A stretch of DNA of 64,000 bases from Dama dama (lineage: Eukaryota > Chordata > Mammalia > Artiodactyla > Cervidae): contig NC_083697.1 in assembly GCF_033118175.1 (NCBI RefSeq), positions 20,248,001 to 20,312,000 on the forward strand, in the 5' to 3' direction. The position numbers and the translations under genes were made by a program. The notes under the pieces are model-generated. The model was not told where the DNA came from and did not search any database. It was given only the letters and a program-made list of their open reading frames with translations. Shown piece by piece: positions 21,741-34,100 of this stretch. The first letter of the stretch is position 1; the number at the start of each line of letters is the position of its first letter.

Positions 21741-22260
21741 CCTGGAAGAAAAGCTATGACTAACCTAGACAGTGTATTAAAAAGCAGAGACATCACTTTG
21801 CCAAACAAGGTCTATATAGTCAAAGCTATGGATTTTCCAGTAGTCAAGTATGGATGTGAGAGCTGGACCACAAAGAAGGCTGAATGCCAAAGAATTAATG
21901 CTTACAAACTGTGGTGCTGAAGAAGACTCTTCAGAGTGCCTTGGACAGAAAGGAGATCAAACCAGTCAATCCAAAAGGAAATCTACCCTGAATATTCACT
22001 GGAAGGACTGATGCTGAAGCTGTAGCTCCAATACTTTGGCCACCTGATGTGAAGAACCAGCTCATGGAAAATACCCTGATTCTGGGAAAGATTGAGGGTA
22101 GGAGAAGGGGGCTATAGAGGATGAGATGGTTGGATGGCATCACCGACTCAATGGACATGAGTTTGAGTATACTATGGGAGATAGTGAAGGATAGGAAGCC
22201 TGGCGTGCCACAGTTCATGGGGTTTCAGAGAGTTGGACATGACTAAGCAACTGAACAACA
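21741..22260 (+). repeat. BovB LINE 3' fragment
   Basis: It runs from AGAAAAGCTATGACTAACC to GCAACTGAACAACA, with many indels. Imperfect flanks AAATCTCCCT and AAATTTCCCT suggest the target duplication. Confidence 0.9.
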
Positions 22261-22889
22261 AAATTTCCCTCTAGTTTTGGTATTCTATCTTTCAATAAAG
22301 AAATAATTTGTATTATGAATATCAATTATATAGATATATATGTATATTCCATAGGTGTCTGTATGTGTATGCACACATATGTGCTAAAATGATCTCCAAA
22401 AACTTAACAGGAGAACTTAGCTTATAGCAGGCCATCAAATGGGAAAAGGAAAGATTCAGAAACAAGAGCACTGCATTTTGAATCCTCACTTTATTAGTGG
22501 AAAGATGCATGGTCGATGTCATTTAATTAATGGTATAAACTTTTCCATTAGAACCTGAGTTAAGTATTTGTTTTTGCTTTTAGAGAAGTGATGCACCATT
22601 ACCTTACTATCCTTACTTAGGTTTTTGAATATTTGATCCTATTTAGATTTAAGGACAACTGGACAACAGATGCTTTTCTCTTTCTCTCAATCATCTTCCT
22701 TTTTTTTTTTTAAATAACAGTAAAAGATGTCTATTATGGAATTAAAGAAATATAAAAAAATTAACTTGTAATCCAGTCACTTTAATAAAAATGTTCATTC
22801 AAATTTATTTAGATTTTATTGTTCAGGATTAGTTTTAGGTGTTTTTGTAAAGTATACATGTTATTTATTATTTCTAAATTAACTGAGAT
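22261..22889. other. Unique AT-rich intron
   Basis: T-run at about 22690; no gene. Confidence 0.5.
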
Positions 22890-23395
22890 TCCCCCACCCT
22901 CACGCCAAAGATTTAAGCAAGAAAAAATGTCAGATTGCAATATTAGAAAGATGGCTTTGGTTACAGTGCAGAGAAAACTTGTGGAGCCATGGCAATAATG
23001 GGGACTGTCCACCCATCTATTTCTGGGTCTCCTCCTTCTGCACACGTAGTACCATTGTGTTTCCCTGGCTCCTTGACGTGAGGCGTGACTGCGTGGCTTA
23101 TCCTGACCAATGGCCACTTCTGTATGAAAATATTTAAGAGCCACTATGCAAGTCACAATTTCTTCTTCCCCTTGCCATAGCACTCAGCAATATTTTAAAT
23201 GATAGGCATTCCAGGAAGCTGAGTCCCTGAGGAAGAGTGACATAAGGCTGAGCTCCCTCCATTGTCCCCTCAGATGGACACAAAGGAAGAACAAGGAACA
23301 AGTCTTTATTTACTTTAAGCCCCTAAGATTTTGGAGTTATTTGGATTTTTTTCCCGCAGCATAACCTTACTATCCTTATGATACAGGAGACATGA
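22890..23395 (+). mobile_element. MaLR (MLT1-like) LTR remnant
   Basis: The 3' end TTTAAGCCCCTAAGATTTTG and GCAGCATAACCTTACTATCC resembles the MLT1-type terminus. The body is too diverged to be sure. Confidence 0.45.
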
Positions 23396-23404
23396 CTAGA
23401 TAGG

Positions 23405-23740
23405 GAAAGGAGTTGGATATGATCTAGGAAAGAGATGACAGGGTCTGAACCAGAATAGCTGCAGCAGGGTTGAAGATGTACTTGAGAGATATTTAAGGGG
23501 GAATCAGGAGGATGCGCTAATCAATGAGATATGAGAGTTGAGGGTGAAGATAGAGTTAAAGATGATTCCTAAGTCTTGATCTGGGTGACTGGGTGGCTCA
23601 TGGTAACGTTTAATTACATGTGGCCACTGGAGGAGGATAAAATGTGATTGGTGGAGGGAGAAGGAGCAGGGAGATGAGGAGTTCAGGTTTTGACCTATTG
23701 GGGTGGAGCTGTCTGGAACATGCAAATAGAGATTTTTAGT
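23405..23740 (-). mobile_element. L2 LINE fragment
   Basis: On the plus strand, AAAGATGATTCCTAAGTCTTG, GACTGGGTGGCTCATGGTAA and GATGAGGAGTTCAGGTTTTG are the complement of the L2 region downstream of the RT. Confidence 0.6.
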
Positions 23741-24002
23741 GGGCTGTTGTATTGTGATTTGTTTTCTCCAATCTACTTTCTCCAGTCATGTTTAGGGATG
23801 ATATAATACAGTAGATACTAGAACCTACATTTTTTTTTTCTTGTAGAAACTATTTTTATTGAAACGTTCTTTGGAACAAATTCTGTTCTTGACTGTGATT
23901 TATTTCACCTTCCCTCCTGTAGGGATATAAGATGACATGCTAAGAATCTTGAAGCCATTTGAGAGCCTTCTTGCTTCCTCATATACTACATGTGCATAAG
24001 CC
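23741..24002. other. Unique intron
   Basis: Nothing recognised. Confidence 0.5.
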
Positions 24003-25080
24003 AGCTTTCGCTTGGTGTGTTAGTTTCCTGTGGCTGACATAAGAAAGTACCACAAATGGAGCAGCTTACAACATAGAGATGTGCTATTTCAAAGTTTTGG
24101 AGGTTAGAGGTCTGAAATCAAAGTTTCCATAGAGTCATGCTCTGCTAAGGTTCCATGCCTTTCTCTCAGCTTCTGGTGTTGCCAGAAATCCCTGGTATTC
24201 CTTGGTCTGTAGCTGCATAACCTTAACTTCTGCCTCTGCCATCACATGGCATTCTCTCTTCATCTTTGTGTTTTCACATGGCTGTCTTCCAATACGGACA
24301 CCAGTCAGATTGAATTAAGGGCTCATCCTATTCCGGTATGACCTTATCTGAGCAAATTACATCTGTAATGGGAACAGTCTCCGACTTTATTTTTGGGGGC
24401 TCCAAAATCACTGCAGATGGTGACTGCAGCCATGAAATTAAAAGATGCTTGCTCCTTGGAAGAAAAGTTATGACCAACCTAGACAGCATATTAAAAAGCC
24501 AAGACATTACTTTGCCAACAAAGGTCCATCTAGTCAAAGCTATGGTTTTTCCAGTGGTCATGTATGGATGTGAGAGTTGGACTATAAAGAAAGCTGAGCA
24601 CCGAAGAATTGATGCTTTTGAACTGTGGTGTTGGAGAAGACGCTTGAGAGTCGCTCAGACTGCAAGGAGAGCAGACCAGTCCATCCTAAAAGAAATCAGT
24701 CCTGAATATTCATTGGAAGGACTGATGCTGAAGCTGAAACTTCAATACTTGGCCACCTGATGCGAAGAACCGAGTCATTGGAAAAGACCCTGATGCTGGG
24801 AAAGATTGAAGGCGGGAGGAGAAGAGGACGACAGAGGATGAGATGTTGGGATAGCATCACTGATGCAATGGACATGAATTTCAGTAGGATTCAGGAGTTG
24901 GTGATGGACAGGGAAGCCTGGCATGCTACAGTCCATGGGGTTGCGAAGAGTCGGACATGACTGAGTGACTGAACTGAACTGAACTGAATGGCCCTATTTT
25001 CAAATAAAGTCACTCTGAAGCATTGAGAGTTAGAACTTCAAAGTATTTTGATGGGAAAAAAATCAACCCATAACACTTGA
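24003..25080 (+). mobile_element. Old LTR-like repeat split by BovB
   Basis: GTGTTAGTTTCCTGTGGCTG starts the element. After the BovB it resumes as TGGCCCTATTTTCAAATAAAG and ends near ATCAACCCATAACA. It is the same family as 14790-15122, in the same orientation. Confidence 0.55.
24367..24988 (+). repeat. BovB LINE 3' fragment
   Basis: It enters mid-ORF (GGGAACAGTCTCCGACTT) and ends in GAACTGAACTGAACTGAA. One frameshift near 24750 splits an otherwise open C-terminus (140 then 66 codons). A short AATGG duplication is at the junctions. Confidence 0.92.
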
Positions 25081-28000
25081 GAAAACTATGATAACACCCA
25101 GATTTCAGGGCCTATAACAGTAAAGTTTTTGGTGGTTGTTTGTATTTCACATTTGGGTGCAGTTTGGATCCAACTCTGAGGCTCTGCTTCTGCCCCTTTC
25201 CAGGATCCAGACTGAGGGAGTAGCCCTTCTCCTGTTTATGAAGCAAATGAAAGCTTCCAACTGCTGAACTACACAATGGCTTATACTGCTTGGGACTGAG
25301 ATACGTTATCACTTCTAATCTACCTTTCAATGGTAGGGCAGGTCATATGGCCAAGTTTGTAGGGATTAGAAGAGCATGTGTTGAGTACCTGCCACACATT
25401 TGGTGTTCAGTAAATGGAAGGGACCATGCCAATAAGCAGACTTTTGACAAAGGGTTGCCCTATCCATTCTTGCAGTTTTTCCAGAACATGAATTAGGTCT
25501 TCTATTTCTCTTACATTACTCTGGGTGATCTATATCAATGCCTGGCATGTGTTAACACTCAGTAAGGTTTTACTGAATGAATGAACAAATATACAGTTTA
25601 TATTCACTTTGCTTTTTGCATCCTGATGAAGAACATTTTAGTTATTAAAACCCCAAGGCCATAGTTAAAGATGAAAACCTCATTTGAGAAAAATCAGTTG
25701 CTGAACAAATCATAATCCCAAATGTATCTATTATGGGTATTGAGTTCTCTATTATTAATATGAAAACTGTTATCTGAAATAAATGCTTTTAAAACGATTT
25801 TTAAGATGCTCTTTTAACCCAGAACTTATTCATGGAAGAAATTTTATTGTTCCCATGGAAAGCATCTCACCCTCTTACCCAGTCTTCATACCCTGCATAT
25901 CTTTCTTTGACTTGACATTTCATTTTCTAATAAATTCATACTTTAGTTATCTTTTGCTAAAGGCCCTTTTTCACCTCTCTACTCCCAGGTTACTCACACT
26001 AGACTTTCAAAATATTTCCCTGCAATCTTGTGATGAGCAATTCTTACATTTATTCATGTTTTAATTCTTGACCATTTAATATTTTAAGTAGTTCAAAATC
26101 TAAAATACCAACTTAAAGGCACCCAGAATATCTAGAGACTTACTAAAAAATATTCAGAAAGGTAAATTTATCAAACTCCACTCACAAACATTTTCCAACC
26201 ATATTAGCACAAGAAAACCAGTAATCATTTTTTTAAATCTCTCTTAAAATTACTGCAAGGTAGCACAGATATTTCCAAAAATGTCTGCTGAATAAAGGTT
26301 ATCAGATTACCCATTTTCGTGGTTGTAAAGTTGAAAAGGAAATGAAAAAAAAATCCTCATTCTGAGCCTGCTTCATCTCCTTGTACTGGTAAGCCAGCCT
26401 GTGAAGTCTGCAGTGGGTCTCCTTACAGAGGTGCCACACTAAACTCAGGTTTCCTCCCCCACAGAAGTAGAGTTGGGGAGAGGCCAGTCCCTACCAGCAC
26501 TAGGACCCCCAAATTTGCAGGGAATGCTCAAAGCCACGGTCTATGAAACAAGTCTTGGCCTGGCAACCCCATCTTCTCCCAACTGCCACTGACATGCAAA
26601 TCCAAACATGCCCTTAATCCCCCTTTCAGAAGTTTTCTTTTCACATCTTCTCTAAATTATGTAGACATTGTCCTTGTCAGGAGTGTACAAGTTACTGAAG
26701 AAATCACAAAAGTTGGCAATCACATGGAGGCCAGGGCGTTCGTGTCTTGGCATCTCACAAGCAAGGACAGTTTTACTAGTTAGAATTCTGCTGTGTCCAC
26801 CCAAACCAAGCTAAACAGAAGCTAACGCTAAAAGCGTCCAATACCTTTTGAAAAATCCATCAAAGGTTTTTCTGAATGATATTTATAAGGGCCTTACTGT
26901 TCCCTTTCAAAAACTGAAATGCCCTTCTTGGATACTTGAAAAAAATTGCTTGTGCTTTTCATCTTTCCCTCTCAGAGTGTAAACATTGTTTTGAGTGAAA
27001 GGAGCTGAAGGAGCGCTTACTTTCCCTTGAAATTTTATTTTTAAATAAGAGAGGGAGAAAATCCTTTTTCTGACTAATACTAATAATACAGGTCAAAGTG
27101 TCAGGGGATATACAATTAGATAGAAAACAAAAAAGGTTCCCCCTCTTTTTCCCACCGTACAATGGCACTGGAATATAAATTACCGATGAAGATGAAATAA
27201 TACTTCAAAGCTTCTAGGGCAGGGTAGGGCAATGTTTACAAAGTATTTTCTATGGCACGATGAGACACTACAGATGACGGTAGCCCATGGACTTCAGGGT
27301 GTTGCTGAATAGTCTAAACTAGCATGAGGTAAGATTGTATGTCCCTATAGCCTGTGACCCTGTGATGGGCTTTGTTTCACAAGGGCAGCTGCAGTTATCA
27401 ACAGATGTTTCAGCAATAAATAATTGGTATCATCTCGGAAAACACCCATCTACCTGGGGAGAGGGCATAATACCCAAAACACTGGCCGGCTATCACAGCC
27501 GCATTAATCTCCCATCTCTCCAGGTTTCTCGGGGAGCGTACTGCAGGTGTTTTTTCTGGGAGAGAGAGGACAAACTCTCTCAAGTCAGCAAGCTTTGTGT
27601 GGAGGGTAAAGGAGGTTGGCCCCTGCCATAAATTTCTGTCTGTGGCCACACAGCAAAGGAGAAAAGATGGGGGGGATGGGAAAGTAGGCGAGGGAGGAAA
27701 CAGAGGAGGCTGTGGAACAGAAAGCAGAGCACAAAACACATGATTTTTTTGCTAATTAAGTTAAGCCTAAGTGAGAAACATTAGAAATGACCCTTCATTT
27801 TACCAACTCAGGCACTCAGCACAGTTTCACGCTTTGCTCTGTTATCTATGGAATTAAAGACAGTGTTTACACTCCAAATGTAATGCTAATTTTTAAAATG
27901 GAAGGGAAATTTTTTATGAGAAGGATTCATTTCAAGGCATAAAAGTATTGTGGAAATTTAGATTTACAAAAAAAAAAAAAAAAACCTGTAAGAGGAGATA

Positions 28001-28285
28001 ACTGAAAAAAAAACTCAGCAACCTTTATTTTTTTATGTAAGAATAGACTCTCACAATTAATTGATTATTATAATAACCTGGCCTTCCAGCCTTGGTAAAA
28101 TGTGATATTGAAACCAGTGGATAACGGGACAAAAACAAATCATGGAATTTCCTTGCGATACTTTTGACAAGCTAAGATAGCTCTACAGTTCTCCGTATTT
28201 ACAAAACAGAGTGGTTTAGCAATTGTGCACTTGGGGTCTGACACAATAAGAAAGCATCTCAAGACTCTTTGGGAGGTGTGATTGC
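25081..28285. other. 3.2-kb intron without recognised repeats
   Basis: Mostly unique sequence with an A-run at about 27967. No exon with recognisable homology was found on either strand. Confidence 0.5.
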
Positions 28286-28379
28286 TTAATTTATAGCTTG
28301 CTGGGTAAGCTAAAGAAAATGATGCTCAGCATTCAAAAGGCTCCCAGGTTAAACACATTATGAGCTAAAGCAGCCTAAT
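28286..28379. repeat. Local direct duplication, copy 1
   Basis: 94 bp, matched to 28906-28999 with six mismatches and no gaps. Begins TTAATTTATAGCTTGCTGGG. Not a repeat family I recognise. Confidence 0.85.
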
Positions 28380-28905
28380 AGGCTGATTCCTAGAGCTGCC
28401 CCTGAGTGACCTTGTGAGCAGGGCATACATTTCTTAAATTCTCTGTGCCTTTATGCTCCCCCAATTGTGATATCTGTGCAATATATAGAGGGAAAGTAGA
28501 AGGAATAATGAATGGGCTCCTGAAACAGTCAACAACGATGAGCAGCTTGTCTCTCAACTCACATTAACCCCCAAGCGCAGCAAGACTTTAAAACACCATT
28601 TTCAGTTTTTTGGCCAATGTCACTACCAGCTTTGAATGCACCTAGGGCGATCTAGTAAGCGTGGATGGAATGAAGGGAGTAAAACCCTGGTCACAGAGAT
28701 GTGCTTGCATCTCAGTCTATGCTGGAAATCCCGAGGAACTTTCTAAGCCTCAAAGGTCGAAGCAGGGGTCACTTCCTCTGTGAAGCCACCACACTCTCGC
28801 CTTCCTCGGAAGCCTTATGTAGATAGTGCTTATGTGCCACTGGCTGACGCACACAGGGCTTTCAAAGCCCTTCCCCTCTCACATTTTTGCTCAGGCTCTC
28901 TGTTT
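28380..28905. other. Unique spacer between duplicated segments
   Basis: No gene or repeat recognised. Confidence 0.5.
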
Positions 28906-28999
28906 TTAATTTATAGCTTCCTGGGTAAGCTAAAGAAAATGATGCTCAGAGTTCAAAAAGCTCCCAGTTTAAACACATTATGGGCTAAAGCAGCCTAAT
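28906..28999. repeat. Local direct duplication, copy 2
   Basis: The partner of 28286-28379 at a constant 620-bp offset. Homology stops abruptly at both ends. Confidence 0.85.
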
Positions 29000-29043
29000 G
29001 GACTTATTTGAACTGCCCTATCAATCATCACCCTGTTCTCTTT

Positions 29044-29185
29044 CCAACAGTCATTCTCAAACTCTAACATGCATCGGAATCATCTGAAGGGCTTGTCGAT
29101 GTTGATTGCTAGACCCTCACCCCCAGAGTTTTTCATTCGGTAAGACTAGTAGACGGCCCAAGAATCTGAGCCAGGTTTTGGGTGA
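29044..29185 (+). mobile_element. MER5A-like hAT MITE
   Basis: CATGCATCGGAATCATCTGA, then AGACCCTCACCCCCAGAG and AGAATCTGAGCCAGG. Diverged. Confidence 0.6.
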
Positions 29186-29223
29186 TACTAAGTGCTTTGT
29201 TTGGAAGTCTAACTTACAGCACC

Positions 29224-29600
29224 ACTGCTTTTGAGCTGCACTATCCAATTAGTGCAGAAGGAAATGGCAACTGGAGAAGAAAAATGGCAACTCACTGCAG
29301 TCTTCTTGCCTGGAGAATTCCATGGACAGAGGAGCCTGGAGGGCTACAGTCCCTGGGGTCACAAAGAGTTGGCCACGGCCGAGAAACTGAGCACATCTAA
29401 TTAAATAGTACCCCTAGCCACATGGAAGTATGTACGTAGAAGTTCATTTTAAAAATGAAATAAAACTAAAAACTCAGTTCTTCAATCATTCTAGTCACAT
29501 TTCAGGTGCTCAAGAGCCACACGAGGGCAGGGCTTAGCCTATCGGGCAACAGAAATATAGAACATTTCCATCATTGCGGAAAGTTACAGCCTACAGCTTG
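29224..29600. mobile_element. Palindromic non-autonomous DNA transposon remnant
   Basis: GAGCTGCACTATCCAATTAG at the left, with CCCTAGCCACATGGAAGTAT, TCACATTTCAGGTGCTCAAG and ATAGAACATTTCCATCATTG to the right, follow a known palindromic medium-reiterated repeat (hAT-like). A SINE fragment interrupts it. Confidence 0.55.
29261..29395 (+). repeat. Bov-tA SINE, 5'-truncated
   Basis: The tRNA head is missing. The body GGAAATGGCAACTGGAG to CACAAAGAGTTGGCCACGG is recognisable, with a duplicated AAAATGGCAACT segment near its 5' end. Confidence 0.8.
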
Positions 29601-29719
29601 CACTAGAGTAAACGAGTTTCAGGGTTCCCACCTGGGCTCTCAAGTTCACCCCTTGGGGCTTCTGGAGGGAGAATTGGAGTAGGACGGAGGAAGGAGGTGA
29701 GTCACAGCTTCAGCCCTCA
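29601..29719. other. Unique intron
   Basis: Nothing recognised. Confidence 0.5.
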
Positions 29720-29850
29720 CTAATCTGTTCCCATGAGAAAGTTAATCTCCCTGTACCTTAACTTTGTCATCTGCAAAATGGGTATGATAATGGTAATCAT
29801 CACTGGAGGGCTATTTTGAAAATTAAATAAGATGATGCACATATAAGCAT
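29720..29850 (-). repeat. MIR SINE
   Basis: ATCTGCAAAATGGGTATGAT, then GAAAATTAAATAAGATGATG. Confidence 0.7.
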
Positions 29851-31011
29851 TCTATAAACCCAAAATGATATATACACTATAATTGTTTTCCATTCCACTT
29901 CTCCACAAATAACAGGCACACTTATTTAAAAACCCTGGCTCACCACCAGATTTGTTTGAAGTATTCACTTTCCTTTGCCTGTGGTCCTCAGTCTGTTTAA
30001 CTTCAGTCTGTTTTTTGGAGGGTGGGAAATATTGATGAGGAGGTTACTGTTTCAATGAAGTCTCCAACGATGCTGTTATGTGTACATAGTTCAGGGGGAT
30101 CTTTCTGGATTTTTGTTTTGATAGACAAAGATAATGTCTATTTATACATTTATTTTGGGATGACCCCCAAACACATTCCCATGTAAACCAATAAAATAAA
30201 AATTTTAAGAGATTATCATCACTTGTAATGCTTGGTCTCCATGCAAATGTCTGTATTTTATGTAAAAAAAAAAAAAAATACAAGCTAACAGAGTCTCTTC
30301 TTAGAGAATGTGATGGGGGGGACACTATCAAAAAGCAAATCGGCACTTATGGAAGCATCCCCAGAACCTAAGCCTGAAATCTGAGCTCCAATCTGAGTTC
30401 ATGTTATTCTTGAGGCTCTTTCCCCTCTGGGGTAGAGGTACCCATTGGATTCATTTCCATTAAGTGAGTTAAGGAATAATAATGCCAATAACTCTGACAA
30501 TACTTCCCAGACAGTGTGAATCATGAGGAGATAGGGAGAGAATAGGATTTCAGGCAGGACTCAGAAAGGGACATACCAGGCTTCAACAGCTTAGACACCA
30601 AGTCACATGAATGAAACAGTGACTGAGTTTATTTTTTTTAGTTACCCAACTCTTAGAAGGTAGCATTTCAAAATAAAAATGCTAGTGAAGCATGGTGGAA
30701 TCAAAACTACTGCTTCCAGCCCACCAAGAATATGCAGATATTTCAGCATGACAGGTTCTCATTGGCCCACTGACCACGCTTCTCCACTTTTACTTGATCT
30801 GCCTTTCCAACAGAAGGTCTTATGGGCAAACAGAGCTCTTTGAAAAGCTTCCCCCCCACCCCCCCACCCCCCCAACATTAGTCAATTTGGCAGAGCTGAC
30901 CGTAAGGGTAGGGGCTGTCTTATGCTTCAAAGAAATTTAATCTATTACACCATTTAGAGGCTAAATGCCTGACTTGGGGGTATCAAGGAACAGCTGGTGT
31001 GGTCTTCCTAC
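29851..31011. other. Intron downstream of ALPK1 exon 2, with G-tract
   Basis: An A-run near 30265 and the C7 triplet at 30851-30873. No other gene signal. Confidence 0.55.
30851..30873 (-). promoter_or_regulatory. Predicted intronic G-quadruplex, G7-T-G7-T-G7 on the ALPK1 sense strand
   Basis: Three runs of seven C separated by single A on the plus strand give G7TG7TG7 in the ALPK1 pre-mRNA, about 138 nt downstream of an ALPK1 5' splice site. Each run can supply two G3 stacks, so a four-tract fold is possible. A splicing role is inference. Confidence 0.5.
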
Positions 31012-31166
31012 CAGTAACTGCTGCAAGCTGGCGCCAATCACATCCTGCAGGTTTGTTTTGTCCTCTGGGCCCACAGCTTGTTTGTATTGCCACTTTTCAG
31101 GCACGAAGGGCCATTTCATTTCCTTTGCCTCCTGGATCAGGGTTCTTAACTCGCTGGGGAGTGAGG
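31012..31166 (-). CDS. ALPK1: ALPK1 second coding exon (codon 41 completed to residue 92)
   Basis: The exon is 155 nt: two bases completing an Ala codon split across the intron, then 51 codons from SLPSELRTL to ASLQQLL. The acceptor is CCTTTTCAG|CC and the donor CTG|GTAGGAAG, ending in phase 0. It encodes the conserved KEMKWPFVPEKWQYKQ stretch, in which Phe61 and Gln67 are, from memory of the published N-terminal-domain structure, part of the ADP-heptose pocket; both are present. By my recollection of the human protein only about three of 52 positions differ, so this exon is strongly conserved. About 140 nt into the following intron lies a run of three G7 tracts on the sense strand. The plus-strand reading frames over this exon are shadows. 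Confidence 0.95.
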
Positions 31167-34100
31167 CTGAAAAGGTCAGAGTTCAGGTAAGGAAATTGCA
31201 GTTGAAGAAAAGGTTGTTGAGTTACCAATGTTATGATGAAGCACCTCAGTGGCACAATTTTTTTTTTCCCTACTTCTCACTGGCTGGCCTAACCTGGTGT
31301 TCTGACTCAAAGAATAATAGCAAAAAGCTATCTGTCAGGGGGTGGCTCTGGTCTACTTTGCCCTACAGGTAAATTGGGGTAGTCAGGCATTAAGAAAGGT
31401 TTTAGCAGGAAGTAAAGCACTTCAGTGACTGTCTCTGCATGAAGAATCAGAGAAAGGAATGAAGGAAATATTATTTTTCCTGTAAAATGAGAAAGGGCCT
31501 GAGATGGAATGGCATTTGGGGCTTGTAGCTAATGCAGCAAATCAATCTCTTTTTTACTCCTCTAAGACCTCACCTCGCCTCAGACTTTCACCGTGGACTA
31601 TGTCTGAATATAGACAATGAATATAAACAAACCCACATCAATTTATTATGAAATAGCCTTGTATCACTTTAGGAGATATATTTAATCTCAATAGACATCA
31701 AATTTAATTAAAAATATAAGTCAATAATCTCTTATCCAAACTTGGGAAACCTAGAAAGCTTTGGAAACTAGATTTTTTTTTTTTTTTTAAGTTTGGCTCC
31801 CAAACCAGACTTGAATTGACTCAAGACTATTTGTAATCTTGCTATGGTGAGATCAGTCAACATTTTGCCCTGAAAATTTTAATGTTTGATGGTGCTGCCC
31901 CTAGCTTCTACTGCAATGTTAGTATAACAGAGGGTATATGCACTTCTTCTTCTTTTTTTTTTTCTCTCTCATACCTCTTTTGTCTTATTTAGCATATCTC
32001 ATGTAAACACAAGACTAATCTTTTAACCATCATAGTGTGATTTACAAACACGGTAGGACATGATGCCTGTCTTCTGGAAGCTCACAGTCCACAGTCCAAT
32101 GAAAGGACAGATGTGGCTAGAGAGCAGTGAGATGGGTGCTGAAAGGAGTGTGCTCCTGTGGGTTTGAGAATACTCCTGAGGAGCATCTCTGACTCTGCCT
32201 TGGCTCCTGATGCCTTTTTGTGCCCTTGTCACCAACTGGGCAAATGTAAGGAAGCCTCCTGATGGAGAGGGACTGCTTGGCATTGAGGGGATAACTCATG
32301 GGCTACGTCAATGAATGACTGATCTGGGCTGGCTCCTAAGCATGACTTACAAATATCACAGTGAAACCACTGTCCCCCCACCCCATTCAGTAACCCAGAA
32401 CCACCGAGCCTCCTCTGGGCAATGGCTCTCCTCTAATGAAAGCAAAAACAGGGGGTTGGAGACCAACCTGATTCCCCAATCTCTTCTTACCACCACTGAC
32501 ATACTTTCAATCTCTGAAAATGTTTTCGATGTACATGTAGAGAAAATTTCTTAAATGATATTTCTAAATAGTCATGAATAGGATGACTATCCAGTTCTGT
32601 TTGCTTAGGACAGTCCTATGTAGTCATCGTGTGCTTGTTAACAGAGCCTTTTCACTCTCCAAAGTATTTCAATTCTGATCAATTATTTGGACACTCTGTC
32701 GATGAGTGTCAAGCTCAGGAGTCAAAGGAGTAGTTAAATGACAGAAGAAATGTGATTTCTGGATTCATAGAATTTCACTATGTTTTGGCACTAAATAGCT
32801 TTAAGTACTTTCAAACTTTCTTCATGGTGATGAGGAAAATCCATTTGTTATAAATAATATTTTTTCCTCCTCAATACCACTCTTTCCCTATAGGTCATGC
32901 CCGAACGTGGATTGTCCAGTGGGGCATACTGAAATAAAAGATGTCCCTGAAATATGTTTTTAAAATATATATCTGTTTGGATTTTAGTTCCTTCTCTTAT
33001 CTCAGGGGGTTAGAGTCTCTAAGGCTGGTCACCTATGCTGACTGGGACAATTTCTGAGGGAAAACGATGGGGTTGAGAGGAGGAGGGAAAAGAATGAAAC
33101 CTCCAGTGGTAAGGTTCGAGTCCGCCTGCTGTCCCATCGCCCTAAGTGACCCTGTGCTAATGCCTTTCTCTGGGAGCATGTGCGGGAGACATCGGTGGCC
33201 GTGGCAGCCTGAGCCGTGAGCTAGAGCTGCTCAGGACCCACGCCAGGGACAGGCTCTGTGCTCGGACCGCGCCCAGCCGCACCAATGGCTTGGGTGGACC
33301 ATGCAACACGCAGTGGTGATGGGCAAATGCCGAGCTTGTCAACGGCTCAGCATAGGATTCCTCCCACGTTGGTTTATCAGATTCAGCCAACCCCAGCAGT
33401 CAGCCCCTGACGAGCAGGAGCCTCCTTTGCCTCTCTGATCCCTCACTTCCCCAAGCAGCTTACCTGGAGGGCCATGGCTAATTGAGTGATTTTGCAGTCG
33501 TGATTTGCCTTATCTGGAACTAAACTGATTATTTCTCCTATTCTGTGGCACTAGAGAAGAGAAAGAAAAAGAAAATGCTTCCCGCTTAGGGGTTCAGAGT
33601 CTTCACTACGGAGAACACAAAACTTAAAGGAATTTAAGCTGAAGGGACAAAGGACATGATGTAGTAAAAGGAGAAGAGAAAACGTTCAGGAGAAATAACA
33701 GAACACAACACACTGCCCCTGGGGAGAGCGAGGACCAACCCTGGGGCGAGCAAAATCAGACACTGGTGTTTCTGGCCAGTAAAGAAAGGAAACACTAAGG
33801 TTTTGAAACAACTGGACACAGGGCATTTTATCTTGAAAAGAGCATGGCTGGCAGACAGGTTACACAAAATTAGACTTCTAAAGGCACCTGAAGGTTCCCC
33901 TGTAAAAATATATGCACTTATATACAAGAATGTGGGGAAAATGCTCTCCTAGAAACTTTTCCCATTACATAATTAACAGAAACAAAAGAGATGGGGAGTG
34001 TGCATTTTATATGGGAATCTTATTTCTGTAACAAATAGCAGTCAACTAAAAATATAAAGAAAAATATTTAAAGCACATAAGAGAGATACCCTGATAGAAA

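Noticed and set aside
24338..24960. 140- and 66-codon frames as a functional reverse transcriptase
   Set aside because: This is only the C-terminal part of BovB, with no catalytic palm and a frameshift near 24750.
33112..33130. GGTTCGAGTCC resembling a tRNA B box
   Set aside because: No A box or cloverleaf can be built around it.
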